Shown: in pieces, positions 20,624-29,803 of the stretch
How positions within the stretch are numbered: position 1 is the stretch's first letter
Layout of the letters: each line of letters starts with the position of its first letter
DNA from: an uncultured Lachnospiraceae bacterium
Lineage (GTDB): Bacteria; Bacillota; Clostridia; Lachnospirales; Lachnospiraceae
DNA: 64,000 nucleotides
Direction: 5' to 3'
Assembly: GCA_947631505.1 (NCBI GenBank)
Contig: CANRLR010000004.1
Span: 62,001-126,000, forward strand
Position numbers and translations under genes: made by a program
The notes under the pieces: generated by a model
The model's input: only the letters and a program-made list of their open reading frames with translations
Databases searched by the model: none
What the model was told of the DNA's origin: nothing

Positions 20624-20974
20624 ATGACTTTAGAAGAATGTTACGGAATGATGGAGGGAGATTACAAGGGTGTTATGGGACGTCTGATGAAAGAAGAGCG
20701 GATCATCCGTTTTCTTGGCAAGTTCAGGGAAGATAATATGCTCGAACCATTGGAAACATCTATTAAAAAGGGAGTGTGGGAAGAAGCTTTCTGGGCGTCA
20801 CATAATTTAAAAGGAGTGTGTCAGAATCTTGGTATTTCCAAGCTGGCGGATTCTAGTAGTGAGTTATGTGAACTTATCAGAAATGGTGCGCCGACTGTAG
20901 ATATTACTCCATATATGGAGAAGGTTCGGGAGGATTATACCCAGACGCTTGGTGCATTGAATCAGATTTTATAA
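20624..20974 (+). CDS. HPt (histidine phosphotransfer) domain protein
   Basis: This 116-aa protein is essentially a single HPt four-helix domain. The phosphorylated His lies in ASHNLKGVCQNLG, the family HxxKG motif. It probably passes phosphate between a hybrid kinase and a response regulator such as the REC-HD-GYP protein two genes downstream. GGAGGAG just before the ATG at 20624 favours that start over the ATG 12 bases upstream, which overlaps the ribosome site. Confidence 0.85.
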   Translation: MTLEECYGMMEGDYKGVMGRLMKEERIIRFLGKFREDNMLEPLETSIKKGVWEEAFWASHNLKGVCQNLGISKLADSSSELCELIRNGAPTVDITPYMEKVREDYTQTLGALNQIL

Positions 20975-21028
20975 AAATTTTTTGGGAAGTATAGTATAAA
21001 ACGTGATTGTAGGAATGTGAGGAAAAAT

Positions 21029-23218
21029 ATGATTGCGAGTGAACAAAGAACAAGTCATCCGGAGGATGAATGGGATGCGGACCAGCTTCAGGAAATTGAA
21101 GCCGGAATGCATTTTGGAGTAGATATTTCCCTTTTCGCAAAAAAGGAATATTTAGCAATTCAAATGCAGCAGATACGCCTTGGTCTGGAAGAAGGACTGG
21201 ATGTATCCGTATATGCCAGACCGGAATTTGACTGGTTTCAGATGGAAGAAATACGAGAGGGATTAAGGGCTGGCGTGCAGGTGGCAAAATATGCTAAGCC
21301 GGAAATTTCCTATGACAGGATGAGACAGGTACGGAAGGGACTGACAGTAGGGATTGACCTTTCCAAATATGTGCCATTAGATGCCAAAATTCTGCGGCAG
21401 TTACGTAAGGCTTTTGTGTCTAATGTAAATATTATTGAATTTGTAAAAAAAGGTTATATAGCAGAACAGTTGGATGAAATTCGTGTTGCATTGGAAAAGG
21501 GACTGGATATTGAGCCGTATCTGATTAAAGAATTCAGGGGAGTTTCCATTCATGAAATTGTATTAGGCTTAGAAGAGGGACTGGATGTTTCATGCTATGC
21601 CAAGATGACATACTCGTGGCAGCAGATGCGTGAGATTCGTTTAGGTCTGGAGGGGCGGCTGGACACAAGCCAGTATGATAATCCGCTATACAGCGGAAGC
21701 CAGATGCAGGAGCTCCGTCTGGGACTTGAGGCAGGACTGGATATAAGTGGATACCGGAGCCTTATGTATACCGCCAGCGATATGAAGAGGGCCCGGATCA
21801 GACTGTTGGAGGATTATGCAAATGAAATTGTAGCCGGTGCCAGACAGACCTTTTCATTTAAAAATTATATAATTTCAGTAAGTGCGGACGAACTGGAAGC
21901 ATTTATTGAGGTGAGGGCAAATAAGGGCAAAAAATTTAAAAAGGAAGATTTGCTCAAAGCTCTGAATGAAGAAGGGATTACAACAGGAATCCAAGAGGAT
22001 GTTCTGGAACTGATTACGGAAAAGGAGATTTATAACAAGCCGGTACTTGTGGCAAAGGGAACGCCTGCCATAAAGGGCAAAGATGGTTATTATGAATATT
22101 TTTTTCATACAGAGAAGTGCGGAAAACCGAAATTGAACAAGGATGGTTCTGTGGATTATCAGAATATCCGAATGTTCGAAATGGTACAGAAACACCAGCG
22201 GCTGGCATTTTATCATCCGGCCACGGAAGGGAAGACCGGGAAGACTGTCAGGGGGAAAACGCTGCATACTGTAAATGGCAGGGAACAGAAAGTAATGACA
22301 GGAAACGGATTTGCTCTCTTGCATGATAAGCGGACATATGTATCTGAAATAGGCGGGAAAATCGAACTGGATGAAGAGCAGAACCGAATGGATATAACAG
22401 CAGTATGCGTTGTGGATGAGGTTTCACCGGCTTCAGGAAATATAGAATTTGACGGGTGTGTCCATGTTCTGGGAGATGTGCTGCGGGGGACAACCGTAAT
22501 TGCTACCGGTGATGTCGTTGTTGACGGCGGAGTGGAAGCCTGTACAATACGGTGCGGCGGGGAACTTTTACTGCGGCAGGGAGCCAACGGCATGGGAGAA
22601 GGTTTTCTCTTGGCGGATAAAAGCGTGTCCGGTAAATTTTTTGAGGCGATTACCGTACAGGCGGGAAAAGATATCCGGGCAAATTATTGTTTGAACTGTA
22701 ACTTGAAAGCACATTCAGAGATTATTATCAGTGGAAAAAAAGGTGTTTTGGCGGGCGGTGTGGCAAAAGCACTGAAAGGAATTCAGAGCTACCATGTCGG
22801 TAACCGTGCAAACATAAAGACATATATTCAATTAGGAGCAAATGATGAAATTCTTTCAGAACAGAAATTGCTGCAATGTAAAATTGACAATGTGCACAAA
22901 GAACTCTCTACTTTGGGAAATGCCCTGCTAAAGTTCCAGCGGCTTTATCCGCCTGAGGTGAGGAACACGATGGAAATATATTTAAAGGTGGAGGATGCAA
23001 TTTATACAAAGGAATTAGAACAGGAACGTCTGTATAAACGGAAGATGCATAATGAAGAGGGTATGGCCCGCATGGTAGAAGCAAGAGCAATTATACATGG
23101 TTATTTGTATGAGGGATGCGTGTTTGAAATTGGCAAAAAAATTTGGGAATCATCTTTGGCGAAGAATGTAACGGTACGAAAGAGAGATGACCGGATTGCA
23201 ATTTTTCATAATGGATAA
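21029..23218 (+). CDS. FapA/DUF342 polymer-binding protein with N-terminal 26-residue repeats
   Basis: The C-terminal half (from about residue 330) matches FapA (DUF342), with the right-handed beta-helix segment around GNIEFDGCVHVLGDV, GVEACTIRCGGELLLR and SGKKGVLAGGVAKALKG, followed by a coiled-coil region. The N-terminal about 260 residues are roughly eight tandem units of about 26 residues with the pattern QMxEIRxGLExGLDVSxYAxP. One unit (around VSNVNIIEFVKKGYIAE) is degenerate. FapA proteins are linked to flagellar or envelope assembly and signalling, but no flagellar gene is in the window. ATG at 21029 has GAGGA upstream; GTG at 21017 is an alternative. It sits between HPt and REC-HD-GYP genes. 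Confidence 0.8.
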   Translation: MIASEQRTSHPEDEWDADQLQEIEAGMHFGVDISLFAKKEYLAIQMQQIRLGLEEGLDVSVYARPEFDWFQMEEIREGLRAGVQVAKYAKPEISYDRMRQVRKGLTVGIDLSKYVPLDAKILRQLRKAFVSNVNIIEFVKKGYIAEQLDEIRVALEKGLDIEPYLIKEFRGVSIHEIVLGLEEGLDVSCYAKMTYSWQQMREIRLGLEGRLDTSQYDNPLYSGSQMQELRLGLEAGLDISGYRSLMYTASDMKRARIRLLEDYANEIVAGARQTFSFKNYIISVSADELEAFIEVRANKGKKFKKEDLLKALNEEGITTGIQEDVLELITEKEIYNKPVLVAKGTPAIKGKDGYYEYFFHTEKCGKPKLNKDGSVDYQNIRMFEMVQKHQRLAFYHPATEGKTGKTVRGKTLHTVNGREQKVMTGNGFALLHDKRTYVSEIGGKIELDEEQNRMDITAVCVVDEVSPASGNIEFDGCVHVLGDVLRGTTVIATGDVVVDGGVEACTIRCGGELLLRQGANGMGEGFLLADKSVSGKFFEAITVQAGKDIRANYCLNCNLKAHSEIIISGKKGVLAGGVAKALKGIQSYHVGNRANIKTYIQLGANDEILSEQKLLQCKIDNVHKELSTLGNALLKFQRLYPPEVRNTMEIYLKVEDAIYTKELEQERLYKRKMHNEEGMARMVEARAIIHGYLYEGCVFEIGKKIWESSLAKNVTVRKRDDRIAIFHNG

Positions 23219-23235
23219 ATAGGAGGTCTGCTATT

Positions 23236-24342
23236 ATGGCAAATAAAATATTAGTGGTGGATGATTTAGAGTTAAATCGGGAACTGCTGCAGGAAATGTT
23301 GGAAAAAGAATATGATGTAATGTTAGCAGAAAACGGGAAACAGGCAATTGAACTGATTGAGAGAGCACACGAACAGCTGTCGGTGGTTCTTTTGGATTTG
23401 ATAATGCCGGAAGTAGATGGTTTTACTGTGTTGAAATGGATGCGGGAAAAGGATTTGATTGGTCGGATTCCGGTTATGGTCATTAGTGGGGAAACCTCTT
23501 CAGAAGCAGAAAAGAAATGCTTTGACTATGGTGTGTCTGATTTTATTCAGAAACCATTTAATGAGGTAATTGTAATACGCCGTGTTCAGAATATTGTCAA
23601 TTTGTTTACATATCAGAATCAGCTGGAAGAGAAAGTGGAAAAACAGACCGAGGTACTTCGCAAACAAAACCATATTCTTCAGCTGCAGGCGGAGAAATTA
23701 AAAGAAAACAATATTCGTATCATAGATATTTTAGGAAATGTTGTAGAATCCCGTAATTTGGAAAGCGGGGAACATATCAAACGTGTGAAAGGCTTTGCCA
23801 GAATTCTTGGCTATCAGCTGATGAAAGATTATCCGGAATATGGCTTGACGAATGAACGGGTAGAAATGATCGCAGAAGCAAGTGCATTGCATGATGTGGG
23901 GAAAATTGCAATCCCGGATAATATCCTTTTAAAGCCGGGCCGTCTAACCGAGGAAGAGTTCGAACTTATGAAGTCACATACTACAAGAGGCTGTGATATT
24001 CTGAATAATATTGAAGGTATCTGGGAGGATGACTACCGGCTGACCAGTTATGAAATCTGCAGGCATCATCATGAACGGTATGATGGAAGAGGATATCCGG
24101 ATAGACTGGCGGGCGAAGATATTCCGCTGTCGGCACAGATCGTATCCATTGGGGATTGTTATGATGCTCTTGTCAGTGAGCGTGTTTATAAGAGTGCCTT
24201 TACAAAAGAAGAGGCATTTCATATGATCATACACGGTGAATGTGGTGTTTTTTCACCAAAATTGCTGGCGAGTTTCCGAAATGCCAAGAAGCAGTTTGAG
24301 TATTTAGCCGAACATAATCAGTGTTCAACTGAGATTTTGTAG
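23236..24342 (+). CDS. Response regulator with REC and HD-GYP domains
   Basis: The 368-aa protein has an N-terminal receiver (LVVDD acidic pair, phospho-acceptor Asp in VVLLDLIMPEVDG, conserved Lys in FIQKPFN), a coiled-coil linker (about 130-165), and an HD-GYP domain with ALHDVGKIAIPDNILLKPG and HHHERYDGRGYPD. HD-GYP domains hydrolyse cyclic di-GMP, so phosphorylation through the HPt protein upstream may control c-di-GMP. The ribosome site AGGAGGT is strong and the gap to the FapA gene is only 17 bp, indicating an operon. Confidence 0.92.
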   Translation: MANKILVVDDLELNRELLQEMLEKEYDVMLAENGKQAIELIERAHEQLSVVLLDLIMPEVDGFTVLKWMREKDLIGRIPVMVISGETSSEAEKKCFDYGVSDFIQKPFNEVIVIRRVQNIVNLFTYQNQLEEKVEKQTEVLRKQNHILQLQAEKLKENNIRIIDILGNVVESRNLESGEHIKRVKGFARILGYQLMKDYPEYGLTNERVEMIAEASALHDVGKIAIPDNILLKPGRLTEEEFELMKSHTTRGCDILNNIEGIWEDDYRLTSYEICRHHHERYDGRGYPDRLAGEDIPLSAQIVSIGDCYDALVSERVYKSAFTKEEAFHMIIHGECGVFSPKLLASFRNAKKQFEYLAEHNQCSTEIL

Positions 24343-24369
24343 ATCGGCATGGTTCACCCTCCGGTATAC

Positions 24370-24398
24370 TTGACAGTGCCGGGTTCAAGGAGTAATAT
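24370..24398 (+). promoter_or_regulatory. ilvE promoter
   Basis: TTGACA, 17 bp, TAATAT, about 45 bp upstream of the ilvE ATG. Confidence 0.65.
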
Positions 24399-24444
24399 AT
24401 TTTTATATATAAATTAACGTGATGCAAGAAAGAAGGAATTCAGA

Positions 24445-25473
24445 ATGGAAAAGAAAAACATCGATTGGTCGAATTTGGGATTTGGCTATCAGGAAACGAC
24501 AGAACGTTATGTCTCTAATTTTCAAAATGGTACATGGGATGATGGTGTTATGACAACCGATGCTGATGTAACGATAAGCGAATGCGCGGGTGTTCTGCAG
24601 TATGCACAGACATGCTTTGAGGGATTGAAAGCATATACAACCGAAGATGGAAGAATTGTAACATTTCGTCCGGACTTGAATGCTGCCCGTATGGCAGATA
24701 CAGCAAAACGTCTGGAGATGCCGGTATTTCCGAATGAGCGTTTTCTGGATGCTGTGGACAAGGTCGTAAGGGCGAATGCAGACTATGTACCGCCATATGG
24801 TTCCGGGGCGACTTTGTACATCCGCCCATATATGTTCGCAAGCGGTGCCGTTATCGGTGTAAAACCAGCAGATGAATATCAATTCCGTATGTTCTGTACT
24901 CCGGTCGGACCTTATTTTAAGGGAGGTGCAAAACCAATTACCATTCGTGTATCCGATTTTGACCGTGCAGCACCGCATGGAACCGGTCATATTAAAGCAG
25001 GTCTGAACTATGCCATGAGCCTTCATGCGATTGTGGATGCCCATAATCAGGGATTTGATGAGAATATGTATTTGGATGCGGGAACTCGTACAAATGTAGA
25101 GGAGACGGGAGGAGCAAACTTCATTTTTGTGACAAAAGACAATAAAGTCGTAACTCCGAAATCAGATAGTATTCTTCCTTCTATAACAAGACGTTCTCTC
25201 ATGTATGTCGCCAAAGAGATTTTAGGCTTGGAAACAGAGGAGAGAGTAGTTCCATTCGCCGAGGTGAAAGAATTTGCGGAGTGTGGACTTTGCGGAACAG
25301 CAGCCGTGATTTCACCAGTCGGAAAAATTGTTGACCATGGAAAAGAAATCTGTCTGCCGGCCGGAATGGAGGAAATGGGTCCGATTACAAAGAAATTGTA
25401 TGATACCTTGACCGGAATTCAGATGGGACGCATCGAAGCACCGGAAGGCTGGATTCATGAAATTGAAATGTGA
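24445..25473 (+). CDS. ilvE: Branched-chain amino acid aminotransferase
   Basis: This PLP-dependent class IV transaminase interconverts Leu/Ile/Val and their 2-oxo acids. The 342-aa protein is of the longer type II form. The PLP lysine lies in GHIKAGLNYA, and GTRTNVEETGGANFIFV is the conserved cofactor-binding segment. The N-terminus contains the family stretch LQYAQTCFEGLKAY. It has its own promoter and stands alone. Confidence 0.95.
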   Translation: MEKKNIDWSNLGFGYQETTERYVSNFQNGTWDDGVMTTDADVTISECAGVLQYAQTCFEGLKAYTTEDGRIVTFRPDLNAARMADTAKRLEMPVFPNERFLDAVDKVVRANADYVPPYGSGATLYIRPYMFASGAVIGVKPADEYQFRMFCTPVGPYFKGGAKPITIRVSDFDRAAPHGTGHIKAGLNYAMSLHAIVDAHNQGFDENMYLDAGTRTNVEETGGANFIFVTKDNKVVTPKSDSILPSITRRSLMYVAKEILGLETEERVVPFAEVKEFAECGLCGTAAVISPVGKIVDHGKEICLPAGMEEMGPITKKLYDTLTGIQMGRIEAPEGWIHEIEM

Positions 25474-25536
25474 TTGATTTCTCTGTTGGGAAAAGGTTTC
25501 ACTCAGAAATTGTGACGTTTTGGAATGGAAGAATTC

Positions 25537-26169
25537 ATGAGATATTATATTTCGGATTTACATTTTTACCATGAAGGTTTACTTACCAAAATGGATAAGC
25601 GGGGATTTGGCAGCTGTGAGGAGATGCACGATTACATTTTGAAAAAATGGAATCAAAAAGTACGGCAGCAGGATGACGTGGTCATTTTGGGAGACCTTTC
25701 AATGGAGCACGGGAAACTGACCAGTAGTTTGTTAGAACAGTTGAATGGGAAATTGTATCTGATAAAAGGAAATCACGATACGTACTTAAAAGACAGGCGG
25801 TTTGATGCATCCCGTTTTGAATGGATAAAAGACTATGAAGAACTAAATGACAATAAGAGAAAAGTTATACTCAGTCATTATCCGATATTTTGTTATAATG
25901 GGCAGTTTCGGCGGGATAAAGAGGGAAAACCAAAGACCTATATGCTGTATGGTCATGTCCACAATACACAGGATGAACTTCTTGTGAATGAATTTATAAA
26001 CCGTACAAGAAAAACGATGCATAGAAATCCTGTGGACGGAGAAGAGAGAATGCTTCCCTGTCAAATGATAAATTGCTTTTGTATGTTTTCCGATTATACA
26101 CCATTATCCTTGGATGAGTGGATTGAAACAGACAAAAAAAGAAGGGCACATTTAAACAGTACCCATTAA
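25537..26169 (+). CDS. Calcineurin-like metallophosphoesterase
   Basis: All metal-binding motifs of the family appear in order: YYISDLHF, VILGDLS, IKGNHD, LSHYP and YGHVHN. At about 210 aa this is a stand-alone domain of the YfcE-like or phage-like type, with an unknown phosphodiester or phosphomonoester substrate. An ATG 12 bases upstream (25525) is also open; GGAAG spacing favours 25537 slightly. It is followed after 15 bp by a small HTH protein, so the two may be cotranscribed. Confidence 0.85.
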   Translation: MRYYISDLHFYHEGLLTKMDKRGFGSCEEMHDYILKKWNQKVRQQDDVVILGDLSMEHGKLTSSLLEQLNGKLYLIKGNHDTYLKDRRFDASRFEWIKDYEELNDNKRKVILSHYPIFCYNGQFRRDKEGKPKTYMLYGHVHNTQDELLVNEFINRTRKTMHRNPVDGEERMLPCQMINCFCMFSDYTPLSLDEWIETDKKRRAHLNSTH

Positions 26170-26184
26170 AATTTGGAGGTATTT

Positions 26185-26412
26185 ATGGCAGTGAAGAAGA
26201 CCATGACAAGATGCGAGTTATTGTGTAAAGCGAGAGAACAGACAGGTATGAACCGCAGGGAATTTGCAGAATTTTTTGGGATTCCATACCGCACCGTACA
26301 GGATTGGGAACGTGGCATTCGGAATATGCCGACTTATGTGCTTCGTTTGATGATATATCGTCTGGAAACCGAAAAATTTACAAAAGGACTGGATAAGGTA
26401 GAAATTGTGTGA
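26185..26412 (+). CDS. Small XRE-like helix-turn-helix protein
   Basis: The 75-aa protein contains an XRE/Cro-like HTH: MNRREFAEFFGIPYRTVQDW, ending ERGIRNMP. It has no other domain and would bind DNA as a dimer. GGAGG precedes the ATG at 26185; the TTG at 26173 overlaps that site and is unlikely. It lies directly behind the metallophosphoesterase gene. The target is not visible. Confidence 0.8.
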   Translation: MAVKKTMTRCELLCKAREQTGMNRREFAEFFGIPYRTVQDWERGIRNMPTYVLRLMIYRLETEKFTKGLDKVEIV

Positions 26413-26509
26413 GAATAACCAATTTCTCATTGTTATGTAAAATCAAATCTTCTGCATATTTTTCTTTCTCCGCGGAGATAATAAAGGAAAATGTGCAGGA
26501 GGTTTTTTT

Positions 26510-27472
26510 ATGGAACAGATATGTGATTGTGTGAATGTGAGAAAGGTGGCAATTATTGGCTGTGGCTTTGTTGGTTCTGCTTCTGCTTTTGCATTGCTGC
26601 AAAGTGGTCTTTTTTCAGAGATGGTACTTATTGATGTTGACAAGGAGCGGGCAGAGGGAGAGGCAATGGATATCAGTCATGGTATACCGTTCGCCGGGCC
26701 GATGAATATTTATGCCGGCGGATATGAGGATATTGATGATGCGGCAATTATTGTAATTACGGCGGGGGCAAATCAGAAGCCGGAGGAAACAAGACTGGAT
26801 CTGGTTCATAAGAATGCAGCGATTATGACGTCTATTGTATCGGAAATTAAGAAGAGGGATTTTAACGGAATTCTGCTTGTTGTATCAAATCCGGTGGATA
26901 TATTGACACAGGTCGCATTGGATGTCAGCGGATTTTCAGAAAACCGTGTCATTGGTTCTGGAACGGTACTGGATTCTGCCAGACTAAAATATCAATTGGG
27001 AAAGCATCTGTCTGTGGACAGCCGAAGTGTTCATGCCTTTATTATCGGAGAACACGGTGACAGTGAAATTGCTGCATGGAGCAGTGCCAATGTTTCTGGT
27101 GTACCCCTTCATACAATGTGTGAAATGAGGGGGCATTATAATCATGAGGATAATACAGAAAACATTGCAGATGATGTAAAAAACAGTGCCTATGAAATTA
27201 TAGCCAAAAAGGACGCAACATACTACGGAATTGCGATGGTTATCAAGCGGATATGCCATGCGATTATATTAGATGAGAAATCTATTTTTCCGGTATCCAT
27301 TCCGATGCATGGGGAATACGGCATTGAAGATGTGGTGTTAAGTATGCCGGCCATTGTAGGAAAAGATGGTGTGGAAAGTCCGATTCCGATTTCTCTCGAT
27401 GAAAAGGAAGTAAGCAAATTACATGAATCGGCAGACATGTTAAAAAAAATACACAGTGAATTACAAAATTAA
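26510..27472 (+). CDS. ldh: L-lactate dehydrogenase
   Basis: This NAD-dependent enzyme reduces pyruvate to L-lactate in fermentation. The Rossmann motif IIGCGFVGSASAF, the active-site loop region (ANQKPEETRLDLV) and the catalytic His in IIGEHGDSE are present. The residue pattern and the lactate-type loop (QKPEETRLD, Gln at the specificity position) favour LDH over malate dehydrogenase. Length 320 aa is normal. AGGAGG precedes the ATG. Confidence 0.93.
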   Translation: MEQICDCVNVRKVAIIGCGFVGSASAFALLQSGLFSEMVLIDVDKERAEGEAMDISHGIPFAGPMNIYAGGYEDIDDAAIIVITAGANQKPEETRLDLVHKNAAIMTSIVSEIKKRDFNGILLVVSNPVDILTQVALDVSGFSENRVIGSGTVLDSARLKYQLGKHLSVDSRSVHAFIIGEHGDSEIAAWSSANVSGVPLHTMCEMRGHYNHEDNTENIADDVKNSAYEIIAKKDATYYGIAMVIKRICHAIILDEKSIFPVSIPMHGEYGIEDVVLSMPAIVGKDGVESPIPISLDEKEVSKLHESADMLKKIHSELQN

Positions 27473-27554
27473 TCCATGAAAAAATAATAAAGTCATTGTG
27501 AAATCTTCTCATTAATGGTATATTTTACATTAGGGTATTTTATTTTGCCTTAAG

Positions 27555-27580
27555 CTTACAAATTTTACATTAAATTTACA
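27555..27580 (+). promoter_or_regulatory. PhoP-box-like repeat upstream of the Na/Pi transporter
   Basis: CTTACA (27555), TTTACA (27564) and TTTACA (27575) lie just before the gene; the last two are 11 bp apart, matching the TTHACA-N5-TTHACA arrangement of Bacillus PhoP sites. A further TTTACATTA lies at 27524. This suggests phosphate-starvation control. Confidence 0.55.
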
Positions 27581-27597
27581 TTAGAGAGGATTTTACT

Positions 27598-29241
27598 ATG
27601 ACAGTTTGGAATGTAGTAGGATTAATGGGTGGATTAGCCATGTTCATTTTTGGTATGAACATGATGAGTGATGGTCTAAAGTTAGTAGCGGGTTCCTATT
27701 TGAAGAAGATACTTGAGAAACTGACACAGAACCGCATTGTGGCTATGTTTGTCGGTGCCGGATTGACAGCATTGATTCAGAGCTCGAACGCAATGTGCGT
27801 AATGGTTGTTGGTTTTGTAAATGCCGGTATGATGCAGCTGGAGCGTTCGGTCGGTATTTTGATGGGAGCGAAGATTGGTACAACGATTACAGGACAGTTG
27901 ATCGCATTTAATATTTCAGAAATTGCTCCGGTGATTGCTTTTGTCGGAGTGGCTGTTACGATGTTCGCTAAGAAACCGAAAGTGAAGACAGTCGGACAGA
28001 TTATTGCCAGCCTTGGTGTTCTTTTCATTGGCTTGGGAACGATGAGTTCAGCTATGAAACCATTGGCAAGTGAGGAATGGTTTCAGTCTATACTGCACCA
28101 GTTCTCCAATCCGATTTTGTGTGTGCTTATCGGTATTCTTTTTACCGTTATTATTCAAAGTGCATCGGCTTCTGTCGGTGTATTGCAGATGCTGGCACTC
28201 AGTGGTGTTATGGCTTTTCCGGATGCATTTCCACAGGCATTCTATATTATGCTCGGTATGAATATTGGTGCCAGTGTAGCACCTGCACTGGCTTCCATTG
28301 GAGGTCGCAAGGATGCTAAGAGAGTGGCATTAATCGTTATTCTCTTTGAAAGTATCGGTATGATCCTCTTTATGATAGTGACGCAGATCTTCCCACAGAT
28401 TTTTGATCTGATTCTGAGTACGGCACCGGGAAATCCAACAAGACAGATTGCCAATGCCAATACTATTTTTAACCTTGTCACAGTTATTATTCTGCTTCCA
28501 TGTGCCAAATATCTTGTGAAAATGGCAGAATGGATGGTTCGCGGGAACGATGAAAAAGAGGTAGCATCCCTGCATTATATTGATGAGTCCGGTTATCAGT
28601 CCGGTACGGTGCTGATTGGGCAGATTGATCAGGAGGTTGGCCGGATGCATTCTATCGTCCGCACGAACTTGGAGGCTTCTACAAAGATTTATTTTGATAA
28701 AATGCCGATTTCAGATGAGGAGTTCGAAGATAATGAAGCGGCAGTGGACTTTTTGAATAAAGAGATTGTTGCTGCACTGATTCGGACGAGTGAAGAGGGT
28801 GTAACAGAAAAAGAGGCAATGCATACGGGTAATCTTTATCATATTGTAACAGATCTAGAGCGTATTGGAGATCATGCGGAAAATGTTCTCGGCTATGCGA
28901 AACAGATGAAAGAAAATAAGCAGACATTTTCAGAGAAAGCAATCCGGGATTTGAAGGAATTGTCACAGGCAGTTTATAAAATTTATGATTTGTCCTGTGA
29001 ACATTTCCGGGAGCCAAGTGAAGAATTATATCGTGTGATTTATGACCTTGAGGCGGATATCGATGAAATGGTTGAAAAGATGCGTGCACGCAATGTAAAG
29101 CGTCTTGGAAAGATGAAGTGCGAGGCTACACAGGGCTTGTATTTTAGTGAAATTCTTGTGGATCTGGAACGTGTAGCAGACCATGCACTGAATATTGCAC
29201 AGGGAGCTCAGAAATATGATATTGAAGAAGATGATGAATAG
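27598..29241 (+). CDS. Na+/phosphate cotransporter family protein with PhoU-like domain
   Basis: The N-terminal half (about residues 1-310) is a NptA/YjbB-type membrane domain with two repeated segments carrying the QSS motif: TALIQSSNAMCVMVVG and TVIIQSASASVGVLQ. The C-terminal about 200 residues are a PhoU-like helical domain, with HIVTDLERIGDHAENV and ILVDLERVADHALNIA. It should take up inorganic phosphate with sodium. The PhoP-box-like repeats just upstream fit that role. Length 547 aa is typical. Confidence 0.9.
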   Translation: MTVWNVVGLMGGLAMFIFGMNMMSDGLKLVAGSYLKKILEKLTQNRIVAMFVGAGLTALIQSSNAMCVMVVGFVNAGMMQLERSVGILMGAKIGTTITGQLIAFNISEIAPVIAFVGVAVTMFAKKPKVKTVGQIIASLGVLFIGLGTMSSAMKPLASEEWFQSILHQFSNPILCVLIGILFTVIIQSASASVGVLQMLALSGVMAFPDAFPQAFYIMLGMNIGASVAPALASIGGRKDAKRVALIVILFESIGMILFMIVTQIFPQIFDLILSTAPGNPTRQIANANTIFNLVTVIILLPCAKYLVKMAEWMVRGNDEKEVASLHYIDESGYQSGTVLIGQIDQEVGRMHSIVRTNLEASTKIYFDKMPISDEEFEDNEAAVDFLNKEIVAALIRTSEEGVTEKEAMHTGNLYHIVTDLERIGDHAENVLGYAKQMKENKQTFSEKAIRDLKELSQAVYKIYDLSCEHFREPSEELYRVIYDLEADIDEMVEKMRARNVKRLGKMKCEATQGLYFSEILVDLERVADHALNIAQGAQKYDIEEDDE

Positions 29242-29264
29242 ATATTGACAGAGCTGGTAAAAGC

Positions 29265-29575
29265 ATGGAAGTCACACCGACTTTTCTTACTTTTGCATAC
29301 GTAGGTTTAACACAAGCATTGACGGTTAATGTGCTGGGTACAGCGAAGGATAAATCGATTATTTCCATAACCTCTGTTGCAGATTCTACTGTAAAGAAAA
29401 CAGTTCCGGTAGAGGTGAAAGGACAGGTAATAAATAATGGTGGAGGTACAGGTAATCCGATTCCATCAAATGGAAATGGTAGCACTGCAGTAAGACTTAT
29501 AAGAAAAAATTGACAATCAAGGTGATAAAAAAAGAAAATGGGCTGTCGGGAAACAGATAGCTATAGACAAGGAAT
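29265..29575 (+). pseudogene. Remnant of a surface-protein gene (Ig-like fragment)
   Basis: An 82-codon open frame (29265-29513) reads like part of a Big_2/Ig-like domain (ALTVNVLGTAKDKS, SVADSTVKKTVPVEVKG) followed by a Gly/Asn/Ser linker. It has no signal peptide or good start. After its stop, a different frame continues with KKKLTIKVIKK before stopping, which suggests a frameshifted leftover of a lysine-rich surface protein. The rest of the roughly 560-bp gap up to 29700 holds nothing I can recognise. Confidence 0.45.
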
Positions 29576-29710
29576 CTGGTGTCTCATACGAGTCACTGGG
29601 TTCCTTGAAATTGTATAAAGGCTGTTTTGGAAAAAGAGAGTATGATTATTAATAGAATTGATGGTTCGTATATTAATGTGCGGGAAATAAAGCAGGAAAA
29701 GTGAACTAAA

Positions 29711-29724
29711 ACTATCTAGATAGT
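29711..29724. promoter_or_regulatory. Perfect 14-bp palindrome, candidate operator
   Basis: ACTATCTAGATAGT is a perfect palindrome ending 14 bp before a consensus -35 element. This is the expected position for a dimeric regulator of the downstream operon. No regulator gene is adjacent. Confidence 0.5.
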
Positions 29725-29738
29725 GAATTGACATGTTA

Positions 29739-29767
29739 TTGACAACAATATTATGGGGCGGTATAAT
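29739..29767 (+). promoter_or_regulatory. Perfect consensus promoter of the secreted-peptide/ABC operon
   Basis: TTGACA, 17 bp, TATAAT: an exact sigma-70/A consensus. A second TTGACA starts at 29728. Confidence 0.8.
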
Positions 29768-29803
29768 GTGGAAGTTATTAATTTGAAAAAAGGAGAAAGA
29801 AAG

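Noticed and set aside
29265-29513. An intact 82-aa protein gene
   Set aside because: It lacks a convincing ribosome site and signal peptide, and similar sequence continues in another frame after the stop.
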